Assembly (NCBI GenBank): GCA_003444795.1
Contig: DLWR01000221.1
Location: 1-7,234, forward strand
DNA: 7,234 nucleotides
Reading direction: 5' to 3'
From: Cryomorphaceae bacterium
GTDB lineage: Bacteria > Bacteroidota > Bacteroidia > Flavobacteriales > Schleiferiaceae
Shown: piece by piece, positions 1 to 6,802 of the stretch
How positions within the stretch are numbered: position 1 is the stretch's first letter
Layout of the letters: each line of letters starts with the position of its first letter
Notes under the pieces: model-generated
What the model saw: only the letters and a program-made list of their open reading frames with translations
Database searches by the model: none
Told to the model about the DNA's origin: nothing
Translations under genes and position numbers: made by a program

Positions 1-9
1 TTTTGCGTA

Positions 10-28
10 CGAAGTTTTCAAAATTTCG
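10..28. repeat. AT-rich near-palindrome downstream of the phosphoesterase gene
   Basis: The 19 bases CGAAGTTTTCAAAATTTCG read almost the same on both strands: nine complementary pairs flank a central C at 19, one of them a G:T wobble (14/24). The element ends six bases beyond the phosphoesterase stop codon. It could be a weak 3' hairpin of that transcript or a protein-binding palindrome for a gene left of the window. It lacks the GC-rich stem and T-run of a standard intrinsic terminator, so I do not call one. Confidence 0.3.
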
Positions 29-33
29 ACAGA

Positions 34-1251
34 TTAAGCAGGTTGTAATTCGTGAACGGTAATCTCGGGCCAAATACCCACGCGCCCCGGGAAGGCAAGA
101 TAGCCAAATCCACGGTTGACATAGAGGGTACGAGTTTGGTCGGCCTCCGGATAATTTCCGGCCCATTTGGGGTATTTGAATTTGACCGGGCTCCATTTCA
201 GCCAACCGGGGATTTCAATGCCAAACTGCATGCCGTGCGTGTGGCCGCTCAAGGTGAGCGCGATGTTGGCTGGGTGCTGAACTACGTGGGCATCGTAGTG
301 GGGTGGGTCATGGCTCAAAAGGATTTCTGGGGTTTCTGCGGGCAGGCCGTTGAGGGCCAAGTTTAAATCGCCGTATTGGGTAAAAGGGGGGTTGCCCCAG
401 TTTTCAATCCCTACAATTTCCAGGCGCTCGCCGTCTTTTTCCAAGATGCGGTGTTCGTTGCGCAGAAGATTCCATCCCAGCTTGGCATGGGTGTCGCACA
501 AGGCATTGAAGTTGTCCACTTTTGCGGTGGCACTGGGCCATTGCCAATAGTCTCCGTAGTCGTGGTTGCCCAGTATCGAATAGACACCAAAAGGTGCTTG
601 GATTTTTTGGAAGGCGGCAATCCAGGGGGTCATTTCTTCCGCCACATTATTGACCAAGTCCCCTGTAAACGCAATGGCATCTACCTGCTGAGCGAGGACC
701 ATATCAATGCCCTGTTGGACTTCATCGGGGTCGCTGAAACTACCGCTGTGGATGTCCGAAATTTGGAGCAATTTGAAGCCGTGGAAGGCTTTAGGTAATC
801 CTTTAACCTTGACCACGTTGGAAAGCACACGGTACTTGGAGCGGCCGCGGAAGACGCCATGTAGAATCCCCAGGAAGGGAATCGCTGCGAGGCCCCATCC
901 AAGGGTTGCCACAAATTGGCGACGGCTCATCCATCCTTTGCCTGCCACCCAGGCACCAGTGCGGGCAAGATCCTCCAAAAGCCCAATGGCGACTGGAAAG
1001 ATTTTTGGCACATAAAGTGCAATGGCATAGATCATGAAACCCTGCATGCCGCGGCGAATTTCGGCCGGGCTAGCAGCGGGATCAAATTGAAAAATGGCAT
1101 ACAGAATATAGGCGTAGCCCAACCCATGAATCAGCCAATACATTCGGTGAAAAATTCGGCCCAAATCCAACGCCTTGAAGGTCTGGAAAGCCAAGAGGTC
1201 CAAAGCGACAAAAATGGCCAGAGGAAAAAGAAGGAAGAGGGGGCTACGCAT
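34..1251 (-). CDS. Membrane-anchored metallophosphoesterase (calcineurin-like, YkuE/YaeI-type)
   Basis: Predicted 405-residue integral membrane phosphoesterase. From ATG 1251 (read on the minus strand), four hydrophobic segments lie near residues 4-22, 37-54, 72-92 and 113-131. A calcineurin-like domain follows with the full metal-binding set: DIH (166-168), GD (197-198), GNHD (228-231), H314 in SHDPPH, and GHTHG (336-340). These residues normally hold two metal ions and hydrolyse phosphoester or phosphodiester bonds. Relatives include YkuE and YaeI, which act on lipid-linked phosphates; the substrate here is unknown. A twin-arginine-like SRRQF (109-113) starts the fourth segment. Positive charges before that segment put the catalytic domain outside the cytoplasm (inference). 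The frame stays open upstream to a TTG at 1311, but 1251 is the first ATG and gives a sensible N-terminus, MRSPLFLLF. No Shine-Dalgarno site is visible. The gene is divergent from the kinase gene; the stop is TAA at 36-34. Confidence 0.9.
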   Translation of the reverse strand: MRSPLFLLFPLAIFVALDLLAFQTFKALDLGRIFHRMYWLIHGLGYAYILYAIFQFDPAASPAEIRRGMQGFMIYAIALYVPKIFPVAIGLLEDLARTGAWVAGKGWMSRRQFVATLGWGLAAIPFLGILHGVFRGRSKYRVLSNVVKVKGLPKAFHGFKLLQISDIHSGSFSDPDEVQQGIDMVLAQQVDAIAFTGDLVNNVAEEMTPWIAAFQKIQAPFGVYSILGNHDYGDYWQWPSATAKVDNFNALCDTHAKLGWNLLRNEHRILEKDGERLEIVGIENWGNPPFTQYGDLNLALNGLPAETPEILLSHDPPHYDAHVVQHPANIALTLSGHTHGMQFGIEIPGWLKWSPVKFKYPKWAGNYPEADQTRTLYVNRGFGYLAFPGRVGIWPEITVHELQPA

Positions 1252-1258
1252 GGCGGTG

Positions 1259-1266
1259 CAAAAATG
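1259..1266 (-). promoter_or_regulatory. Possible -7 element of the phosphoesterase promoter
   Basis: Read on the minus strand this is CATTTTTG, one mismatch from the Bacteroidota -7 consensus TAnnTTTG, ending seven bases before the ATG at 1251. A TTTTTTG lies 14 bases further upstream, closer than the usual -33 spacing. Its position relative to the ATG matches the better boxes on the plus strand, but in such an A/T-rich gap the match could be chance. Confidence 0.25.
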
Positions 1267-1281
1267 ACACTTCCTGAACTC

Positions 1282-1319
1282 AAAAAACAGGCCAGGGTTC
1301 AAAATCCACAAAAAAACAG
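1282..1319. repeat. Pair of AAAAAACAG direct repeats in the divergent intergenic region
   Basis: AAAAAACAG occurs at 1282-1290 and again at 1311-1319, 29 bases apart, close to three helical turns. Both copies lie in the 85-base gap between the phosphoesterase and kinase genes. A-tracts in phase can bend DNA or act as upstream promoter elements. Function is inferred only, and short A-runs arise easily by chance. Confidence 0.3.
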
Positions 1320-1323
1320 CACT

Positions 1324-1331
1324 TACCTTCG
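1324..1331 (+). promoter_or_regulatory. Probable -7 promoter element (TACCTTCG) of the kinase gene
   Basis: TACCTTCG differs by one base from the Bacteroidota -7 consensus TAnnTTTG and ends five bases before the ATG at 1337. Transcription would start at about that codon, giving a leaderless mRNA, or a very short leader if translation begins at the in-frame ATG at 1346. No good -33 TTG is visible at the expected distance. The identical octamer recurs before the cyclase gene. Confidence 0.45.
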
Positions 1332-1336
1332 TTAAA

Positions 1337-2488
1337 ATGCCACGGATGGATCTCTATCAGATTAAAAACCTTTGGAAAGGGGCTTTGCTACTCTCCGCAG
1401 TGGCTATTGGTGCATTAACGCTCTGGTATACGGAACAATTTGCGGCTCGCCTTCGCGCGGAAGAAGAGCGCCGCGTGGAACTTTGGGCAGAAGCGGTCAC
1501 GAGCATCGTGCAAAGTGACCCCGAGGCAGACCTCACGCTGGCCACGCGTATCATCGAACTCAACACCACGATACCGCTCATTCTCACCGATGCCAATGGC
1601 GTCGTCCTTAATCACCGAAATCTTTCGGCGCGCGACACTTCGAGTGTAGCGATTGAAGCAGAATTGAAGCGGATGATGGCCTACGCAGATCCCATTTTGG
1701 TCCATCTCCTGCCTGGGGTAGACCAGTTCATTTACCGAAATGAATCCACCAACTTGCGCCGGTTACGGTTCTATCCACGCTTCTTGTTGGGCATCATTGG
1801 CACCTACATTTTGTTGGCCTACATCGGCTTTAGTCGCGCCCGGAAGGCAGAGCAGGACCGCGTTTGGACGGGCATGGCCCGAGAAACGGCACATCAACTT
1901 GGGACTCCCTTATCCGCATTGTACGGGTGGACCGCCCTACTAGAAGAAGATGGGGCATCTCCCGCTGCTGTGGCCGAGATTAAAAAGGACTTGGCCCGGC
2001 TTCAAACCGTGGCTGACCGCTTTTCAAAAATTGGCATCGACGGAAAAGGGCAGTTGGGGGATGTTTCCGAACTCGTACACCATACGGTGGACTATTTGCA
2101 GCGCCGTTCCTCGGAGGACATCACCTTCACGGTTGAACTACCCGAAAACTTCCCCCACATTCCCATGCAGCCCGTCTTGTTGGGCTGGGTCGTGGAAAAC
2201 TTGATGCGCAATGCGATGGACGCCATGGACGGCAAGGGGGATTTGACCATTTCTGGTCAGGTATTGGCCCGAAAAATCATCCTCGACGTAACGGACTCTG
2301 GAAAAGGGATGACCCCCAGGGTCAAGCGCTCGGTCTTCAACCCGGGATTTACCACGAAAACACGCGGCTGGGGCCTCGGCCTCTCTTTGTCCAAGCGTAT
2401 CATCGAAGCAGGCCACAAGGGACATTTGACCGTTTACCGGAGTGCGCCAGGGGAAGGCAGCACCTTCCGCATTGAGCTCCCTAGCTGA
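1337..2488 (+). CDS. Two-transmembrane sensor histidine kinase
   Basis: Inner-membrane sensor kinase of 383 residues. A TM segment near 13-31 and another near 147-165 enclose an extracytoplasmic sensing region of about 115 residues with no domain I recognise. The kinase core follows TM2 almost directly, with little room for a HAMP domain. The H-box is AHQLGTPLS with phospho-acceptor H186. The ATPase has an N-box (ENLMRNAMDAM, N288 and N292), G1 (DSGKG, 320-324), an F-box (FNPGFTTK, 334-341) and G2 (GWGLGL, 344-349), so it should be active. No response regulator is in the window; the partner must be elsewhere. The gene overlaps hemW by one base (TGATG) and is probably co-transcribed with it. 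ATG 1346 is an alternative start: MDLYQIKNLWK resembles the usual beginning of this family as I recall it, while ATG 1337 fits the upstream box. The signal sensed is unknown. Confidence 0.9.
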   Translation: MPRMDLYQIKNLWKGALLLSAVAIGALTLWYTEQFAARLRAEEERRVELWAEAVTSIVQSDPEADLTLATRIIELNTTIPLILTDANGVVLNHRNLSARDTSSVAIEAELKRMMAYADPILVHLLPGVDQFIYRNESTNLRRLRFYPRFLLGIIGTYILLAYIGFSRARKAEQDRVWTGMARETAHQLGTPLSALYGWTALLEEDGASPAAVAEIKKDLARLQTVADRFSKIGIDGKGQLGDVSELVHHTVDYLQRRSSEDITFTVELPENFPHIPMQPVLLGWVVENLMRNAMDAMDGKGDLTISGQVLARKIILDVTDSGKGMTPRVKRSVFNPGFTTKTRGWGLGLSLSKRIIEAGHKGHLTVYRSAPGEGSTFRIELPS

Positions 2489-3639
2489 TGGCCGGCCTTT
2501 ACCTGCATGTGCCGTACTGCCGTAAAGCCTGTACCTACTGTGACTTCCACTTTTCTACTCAACTAACAACGCTTCCCGCCATGGTGGAAGCCATGCAGAC
2601 GGAGACCCGACTTCGCCTGCTAGAAGCCACCCCCATGGCCACATGGTACTGGGGCGGCGGAACCCCTTCGGTGCTACCGGCCGCCTCGATAGCGGCCCTA
2701 ATCGACACCTTCAAGCGCCACGCTCCCTTGCAGCCAGACGGGGAGTTCACATTAGAGGCCAATCCAGAGGATTTGACGGCTGAACGACTGGCGACCTGGC
2801 GTGAATTAGGGGTTAACCGCCTGAGCGTGGGCGTTCAAACCTTTGTGGATGCACGATTGACGTGGATGAACCGGGCCCACACCGGCAAGCAAGCCCAGGA
2901 GGGCATTGCGCGTGCGCAAGATGCCGGGTTTGAGAATATTACCTTGGATTTGATTTATGGATTGCCAGGAACCAGTCTGGGCGAATGGCAGGACAACGTA
3001 GGTCAGGCCTTGGAGCTAGGAACCCCCCACCTGTCCACGTATGCGCTGACCGTAGAAGAAAAGACCGCCTTGCACCATGCCATTCAAAGCGGAAAAACGG
3101 CCTCTCCAGATGATGCCCGCGCCACGGAAGACTTTTTATGGCTTCGTCAACACCTTCGGTCCCAAGGATGGGAACCCTATGAAATCAGCAATGCTAGTCT
3201 GCCGGGCTGGCGTGCCAAACACAACAGTGCCTACTGGGCCGGGGAAGCGTATGTGGGCATTGGTCCTGGGGCGCATTCTTTTGATGGAAAGGCGGAACGT
3301 CGCTGGAATGTATCCAACAATGCGCGCTATCTCCAGGCGTGGTCGGAAGAGGTGGGATCTGATTGGGCAGCTTCCTCCGATGCCTTTGAGTTTGAAAACC
3401 TGAGCGCTACAGACCGGCTGAACGAACGTATCATGACCAGTCTGCGTCGCTCCGAAGGCTTGGCGCGTCAGGATGTCGGTGGCCATGCAGCTATCCTTGA
3501 CCAGCAATGGGCGAACTATGTCCAAAAGGGGTGGATGGAGCACCTACCCGACAGCTGGCGACTGACAGATGAAGGGCTCTTGTGGATGGACCGAATTGCC
3601 TTGGATGGATTTGCAAACCCGGAAAACCTACCTTCGTGA
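2488..3639 (+). CDS. hemW: HemW, radical SAM heme chaperone (HemN-like protein)
   Basis: Radical SAM protein of 383 residues, about the usual HemW length. The [4Fe-4S] motif is C11-x3-C15-x2-C18. F20 sits where true oxygen-independent coproporphyrinogen oxidase (HemN) has a fourth cysteine, and there is no long N-terminal extension; both favour HemW. Further family landmarks are LHVPYC, GGGTP (56-60, SAM binding), EANPE (90-94), RLSVGVQTF (111-119), LIYGLPG (155-161), YEIS (231-234), HNSAYW (245-250) and GIGPGAHSF (257-265). HemW proteins bind heme and are thought to deliver it to cytochromes and other hemoproteins in the cytoplasm; many databases still label them coproporphyrinogen III oxidase. 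The start ATG uses the A of the kinase stop codon and has no visible Shine-Dalgarno site, suggesting translational coupling. The cyclase gene begins four bases after its stop. Confidence 0.93.
   Translation: MAGLYLHVPYCRKACTYCDFHFSTQLTTLPAMVEAMQTETRLRLLEATPMATWYWGGGTPSVLPAASIAALIDTFKRHAPLQPDGEFTLEANPEDLTAERLATWRELGVNRLSVGVQTFVDARLTWMNRAHTGKQAQEGIARAQDAGFENITLDLIYGLPGTSLGEWQDNVGQALELGTPHLSTYALTVEEKTALHHAIQSGKTASPDDARATEDFLWLRQHLRSQGWEPYEISNASLPGWRAKHNSAYWAGEAYVGIGPGAHSFDGKAERRWNVSNNARYLQAWSEEVGSDWAASSDAFEFENLSATDRLNERIMTSLRRSEGLARQDVGGHAAILDQQWANYVQKGWMEHLPDSWRLTDEGLLWMDRIALDGFANPENLPS
3629..3636 (+). promoter_or_regulatory. Possible internal -7 element (TACCTTCG) for the cyclase gene
   Basis: TACCTTCG, identical to the box before the kinase gene, lies within the last codons of hemW and ends seven bases before the ATG at 3644. 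A TTTG at 3610-3613 could serve as the -33 element, though the 15-base spacer is shorter than usual. It would let the cyclase be transcribed independently of hemW. Coding constraint on the last HemW residues (NLPS) could also explain the match. Confidence 0.4.
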
Positions 3640-3643
3640 AAGC

Positions 3644-4378
3644 ATGAATGTCCAGGGGGAATTTTACGATTTAAGTTTGGCCATTGAAGAGGGCCGAAGC
3701 CGCGCGTGGTACATCCCTGGACCTACCGTAAGCCCTGTCCGGTTAGGGACCTGGGTGGGCGCAGTAGAAGAAGGTGGAGCCGTGAATTTCAAAGATTGGC
3801 ACCTCAACCCCCATGCCCATGGTAGCCATACGGAAACCCTGGGCCATGTTTGCCAAGGGAACTTCCCCATCCACCACGTAGACCTCCCATTCGCTATGAA
3901 GGCGTTGTTGATTTCGGTTACTCCTCTTCGTTCAGAAGGGACGGGGGCGTGCATCACCTGGCCGGAGGTGCAAGCGTGCGTGGCAGCGGCCGGGGGCCTG
4001 TCAGGTCATGTAGCCCTGATCGTGCGGACCTTGCCCAACGATTTCAGTAAGAGGGAGATGAATTATTCCAATCAGGACGCTCCATACTTTGAACCAGCGG
4101 TAGGCCGTGAATTGGCGGCTTTAGGGATAGCGCACTGGGTCGTGGACCTTCCTTCCGTGGATCGGGAAGAAGACGGCGGTGCTCTTGCCTGCCATCGGGC
4201 GTTTTGGGGATTGCAGCTATCAGACCGCGATCCTGGACCTGATGCGAGGCTTGGTGCGACGATTTCCGAGTTAGTCTACGTGCCCCAAGAAGCGCAGGAC
4301 GGAACCTGGACCCTCAGTCTGCAAGTTGCCCCGTTGATGAATGACGCGGCGCCTAGTCACCCAGTGATTTATCGCTAG
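3644..4378 (+). CDS. Cyclase-family metal hydrolase (kynurenine formamidase-like)
   Basis: Predicted 244-residue soluble protein of the cyclase family, which includes bacterial kynurenine formamidase KynB. Members use a metal-bound water to cleave amides or similar bonds. The metal motif appears as HAHGSHTETLGH (57-68): H59, H62 and H68 fit the usual pattern HxGTHxDxPxH, but E64 stands where most members have Asp. A second conserved block is DLPSVDREEDGG (169-180) followed by H184 and FW (187-188), as in Bacteroidota members of the family. With no kyn genes nearby, the substrate is not established. ATG 3644 was chosen because it begins the conserved FYDLS...IEEG region and lies four bases after the hemW stop. 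The frame is open back to 3569, but that would overlap hemW by 71 bases with no family similarity. It could share the hemW transcript or use the box at 3629-3636. Confidence 0.82.
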   Translation: MNVQGEFYDLSLAIEEGRSRAWYIPGPTVSPVRLGTWVGAVEEGGAVNFKDWHLNPHAHGSHTETLGHVCQGNFPIHHVDLPFAMKALLISVTPLRSEGTGACITWPEVQACVAAAGGLSGHVALIVRTLPNDFSKREMNYSNQDAPYFEPAVGRELAALGIAHWVVDLPSVDREEDGGALACHRAFWGLQLSDRDPGPDARLGATISELVYVPQEAQDGTWTLSLQVAPLMNDAAPSHPVIYR

Positions 4379-4414
4379 TTTGGCCTAATTCTTGGAGCGC
4401 GGAATCGGTCTGAA

Positions 4415-4426
4415 AAGCCACGGCTT
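4415..4426. repeat. Short inverted repeat AAGCC-AC-GGCTT upstream of the transporter
   Basis: Perfect five-base arms are separated by two bases. They lie in the 69-base gap between the cyclase stop and the transporter, just upstream of the TACCTTTG box, where a -33 region or operator would be. A cyclase 3' hairpin is possible, but there is no T-run after it. The rest of the gap shows no RNA gene or convincing terminator. Confidence 0.25.
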
Positions 4427-4433
4427 ACCATTG

Positions 4434-4441
4434 TACCTTTG
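4434..4441 (+). promoter_or_regulatory. -7 promoter element (TACCTTTG) of the transporter gene
   Basis: TACCTTTG is an exact match to the Bacteroidota -7 consensus TAnnTTTG and ends six bases before the ATG at 4448. Transcription should start at or next to the start codon. The -33 element is weak: CTG at 4410-4412 with a 21-base spacer is the best candidate. The box contains the alternative TTG start at 4439, which argues against TTG being the true start. Confidence 0.55.
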
Positions 4442-4447
4442 CTACCT

Positions 4448-6802
4448 ATGTGGGAACGCGTTGGAGATTTTTTGTTGAAGTACCGTAAAGGCGTTTTGGC
4501 CTTTTGGGTGCTTTACATCGGCGCGATGGCTTGGGCGGGCCGCTCGGTAGATATCAGCTACGAGTTCGCTAAAATGCTCCCGTCCACCGATTCGGTCTTC
4601 ACAACCTACATGGATTTTCACGAGGATTTTGTGGAATCCGGAAATGCCATTGTCTTGGCGGCCAAGGACGATGCCTTCTTTACCCCCTCCGTTTTAAATT
4701 CTTGGCGCGACATGGCGCTTCGCCTGGAGAAGGAAGAAGAAGTGGTGGGAGTGCTGTCGTTGCACAATGCCGTAGACCTCTACTTGGGCGAGGAAGAAGG
4801 GGCCGAAATGGAAACGACGACCATCATGAATGGCCGCGTGGACAGTCCCAAAGAGGCGTTTAGCATACGCGGTCACTACGAAGCCCTTCCGATTTACCAT
4901 GGATTGCTGAGCAGTCGAGACAACCAGACCCACTTGATGGTGGTAACCATCTCGGACAAGGCCAATTACTCGGAAATCATCTTTGACCTCTTTGACCGCA
5001 TCCACACCGAAACCAAGCGTTTTGAACGCCGCACCGGCATTGAAGTTCAAGTTTCTGGCTTGCCTTATTTGCGTCTGAACAACGCCCGAAGCATCAAAGG
5101 TGAAATCAACCTTTTCTTAGTGTTGACTGGTTTGGTGACAGTATTCATCATGCTCCTCTTGCTTCGAAGCATGCGGGCCGCCATAATTGCGCTCATGGTG
5201 GTCGGCGTAGGGGTCGTGGGTCTATATGGGATCATGGGTTTGCTCAGCTATAAAATCACCCTTTTCAGTGCCTTGTTGCCTCCTTTGTTGATCGTCATTG
5301 TAGTTCCAAACTGCATTTTCTTCATTAACAAGTATCACCAAGAGTATTCGCAAGACAAGAATGTGCATGCTGCCTTGATGCACACCATTAAAAAGATTGG
5401 CGGGGTAGCCTTTTTGACCAATGCTACTACAGCTTTGGGTTTTGCAACCTTCATTTTAACCTCCTCTGAAGCCTTAGTGCACTTTGGAGTAGCGGCTTCC
5501 ATCAACATATTCATGGTCTTCTTGATGAGCATGACCATTATTCCCGTGTTGTATTCGTGGCTTTCCGCACCCAAGCCCAGACATTACAAGCACCTCAATC
5601 AGAAGTGGTTGGTCAAATGGATTGAGTGGTTAGTTCGCACCGCGGAGGGCAATCGCGGCAAGGTGTATGTTGGGGCGCTTGGGCTCGCTGCTTTGGGCAT
5701 TGCTGGCATGGCCCAAATGGAGACTACGGGCAACCTCACCACAGACATACACGAATCGGACCCCTTGGTGCAGCAGATGCACTTCTTTGAACGCGAGATG
5801 GGGGGAGTCATTCCCTTGGAAATTGTGGTGGATACTCGGTCCGAAAACGGTGCCGAAAAATCAAAGGTGCTCAAACGCGTAGATCGCCTCCAAGCCGCGC
5901 TTGATACCATGCAGAATGTATCGCGGTCCTTGTCCGTGGTGGATGTGCTGAAATTCGGTCGCCAGGCCTACTATGGAGGAGACCCCTTGTTTTACGAACT
6001 GCCGAACAGTCAAGAGCGCACCTTGATTGCCGCGAGTTTGCCCAGGCTTGACCAGAACCAAGACCTGACGTTCTTGACCAATGGATTCATGGACCAGGCG
6101 CACCAAAAATTGCGCATCTCTGTCCAAGTGGTGGATCTCACCCGTCCAGAAATGATGCAATTGGTTGAAAAGATTCAATCGGTTGCCACGGAGATTTTCC
6201 CAGCCGAGGACTACAGTCTGTCCTACACAGGAGCGAGCATCATCTTCTTGCGCTCCACCAAATTTTTATTGAACAACCTGGTTGTCAGTTTGCTTCTAGC
6301 CATATTGGTGATTTCATTGCTCATGGCGGCGCTCTTTAAGACGTTCCGGATGGTAGTAGTCGCTATTATTCCCAATGTGCTTCCGCTTATCATGACGGCC
6401 GGCATCATGGGCTGGTTTGGCATTCCCGTAAAACCTTCCACCGTGTTGATTTTCTCCATCGCATTTGGTATTAGTGTGGATGACACCTTGCACTATCTGG
6501 CGCGCTATCGCCAAGAGTTGGTCAGCAATGGACACAACATTGCGAAGGCGGCGCGTTCGGCCATTCGCGAAACGGGACCTTCCATGTTTTATACGAGCAT
6601 TGTGCTGTTTGCGGGCTTCTTCATCTTCTTAGCTTCCAGCTTTGGCGGCACACAGGCCCTTGGTTTGTTGGTTTCCATTACCTTGGTCTTTGCCATGTTC
6701 TCCAACCTGATTCTGTTGCCAAGTTTGTTGATGTCCCTCAACAAAGTTTTGAGCGCTTCGGACATGGAAAATATTTTAATTGACTTAGCGGAAGACGAAT
6801 AA
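4448..6802 (+). CDS. RND/MMPL-superfamily membrane transporter
   Basis: Polytopic inner-membrane protein of 784 residues from ATG 4448, with the two-fold RND plan. TM1 is near 15-31, followed by an extracytoplasmic loop to about 218 and TM2-6 between 220 and 371. TM7 is near 405-421, followed by a second loop to about 605 and TM8-12 between 606 and 762. The C-terminal tail is acidic. The second half has the RND signature [14 protein letters not shown], with D678 at the usual proton-relay position. The matching place in the first half reads [12 protein letters not shown], with Pro-Asn instead. At this length it resembles MMPL/HpnN-type lipid or hydrophobic-substrate transporters more than AcrB-type drug pumps of about 1,000 residues. 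No membrane-fusion or outer-membrane partner is adjacent. TTG 4439 is an alternative start but lies inside the promoter-like box. The stop overlaps the rmlA start. The substrate is unknown. Confidence 0.87.
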   Translation: MWERVGDFLLKYRKGVLAFWVLYIGAMAWAGRSVDISYEFAKMLPSTDSVFTTYMDFHEDFVESGNAIVLAAKDDAFFTPSVLNSWRDMALRLEKEEEVVGVLSLHNAVDLYLGEEEGAEMETTTIMNGRVDSPKEAFSIRGHYEALPIYHGLLSSRDNQTHLMVVTISDKANYSEIIFDLFDRIHTETKRFERRTGIEVQVSGLPYLRLNNARSIKGEINLFLVLTGLVTVFIMLLLLRSMRAAIIALMVVGVGVVGLYGIMGLLSYKITLFSALLPPLLIVIVVPNCIFFINKYHQEYSQDKNVHAALMHTIKKIGGVAFLTNATTALGFATFILTSSEALVHFGVAASINIFMVFLMSMTIIPVLYSWLSAPKPRHYKHLNQKWLVKWIEWLVRTAEGNRGKVYVGALGLAALGIAGMAQMETTGNLTTDIHESDPLVQQMHFFEREMGGVIPLEIVVDTRSENGAEKSKVLKRVDRLQAALDTMQNVSRSLSVVDVLKFGRQAYYGGDPLFYELPNSQERTLIAASLPRLDQNQDLTFLTNGFMDQAHQKLRISVQVVDLTRPEMMQLVEKIQSVATEIFPAEDYSLSYTGASIIFLRSTKFLLNNLVVSLLLAILVISLLMAALFKTFRMVVVAIIPNVLPLIMTAGIMGWFGIPVKPSTVLIFSIAFGISVDDTLHYLARYRQELVSNGHNIAKAARSAIRETGPSMFYTSIVLFAGFFIFLASSFGGTQALGLLVSITLVFAMFSNLILLPSLLMSLNKVLSASDMENILIDLAEDE
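6790..6794 (+). promoter_or_regulatory. Possible ribosome binding site (GGAAG) of rmlA
   Basis: GGAAG lies seven bases before the rmlA ATG, inside the end of the transporter gene. It is the clearest purine-rich site before any start in the window. It may help re-initiation at the overlapping TAATG, though Bacteroidota rarely depend on such sites. Confidence 0.3.

Noticed and set aside
1252..1311. Longer phosphoesterase starting at TTG 1311
   Set aside because: The extra 20 residues (beginning MWILNPGLFF) resemble no family N-terminus, the codon is TTG, and ATG 1251 directly precedes the first TM segment.
52..1335. Several plus-strand open frames across the first 1.3 kb (52-366, 376-798, 707-1015, 916-1335)
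   Set aside because: They lie antisense to the phosphoesterase gene, whose full set of catalytic motifs explains the region. Their translations show no recognisable domain.
2488..3639. Coproporphyrinogen III oxidase (HemN) for the radical SAM gene
   Set aside because: Phe replaces the fourth cysteine of the HemN CxxxCxxCxC motif and the N-terminal HemN extension is absent; both point to HemW.
3569..3643. Longer cyclase starting at 3569 inside hemW
   Set aside because: It would overlap hemW by 71 bases. The added residues are an out-of-frame reading of HemW sequence, and the conserved cyclase region starts just after ATG 3644.
4439..4447. TTG 4439 as the transporter start
   Set aside because: The TTG is the end of the TACCTTTG promoter-like box, and an ATG follows in frame at 4448.
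4379..4447. Intrinsic terminator after the cyclase gene
   Set aside because: The only hairpin candidate (4415-4426) has a two-base loop and no T-run after it.
5599..6535. Minus-strand open frames under the transporter (5599-5910, 5861-6178, 6223-6486, 6314-6535)
   Set aside because: They are antisense to continuous transporter coding sequence with clear TM and RND motifs, lack recognisable domains, and overlap one another in different frames.
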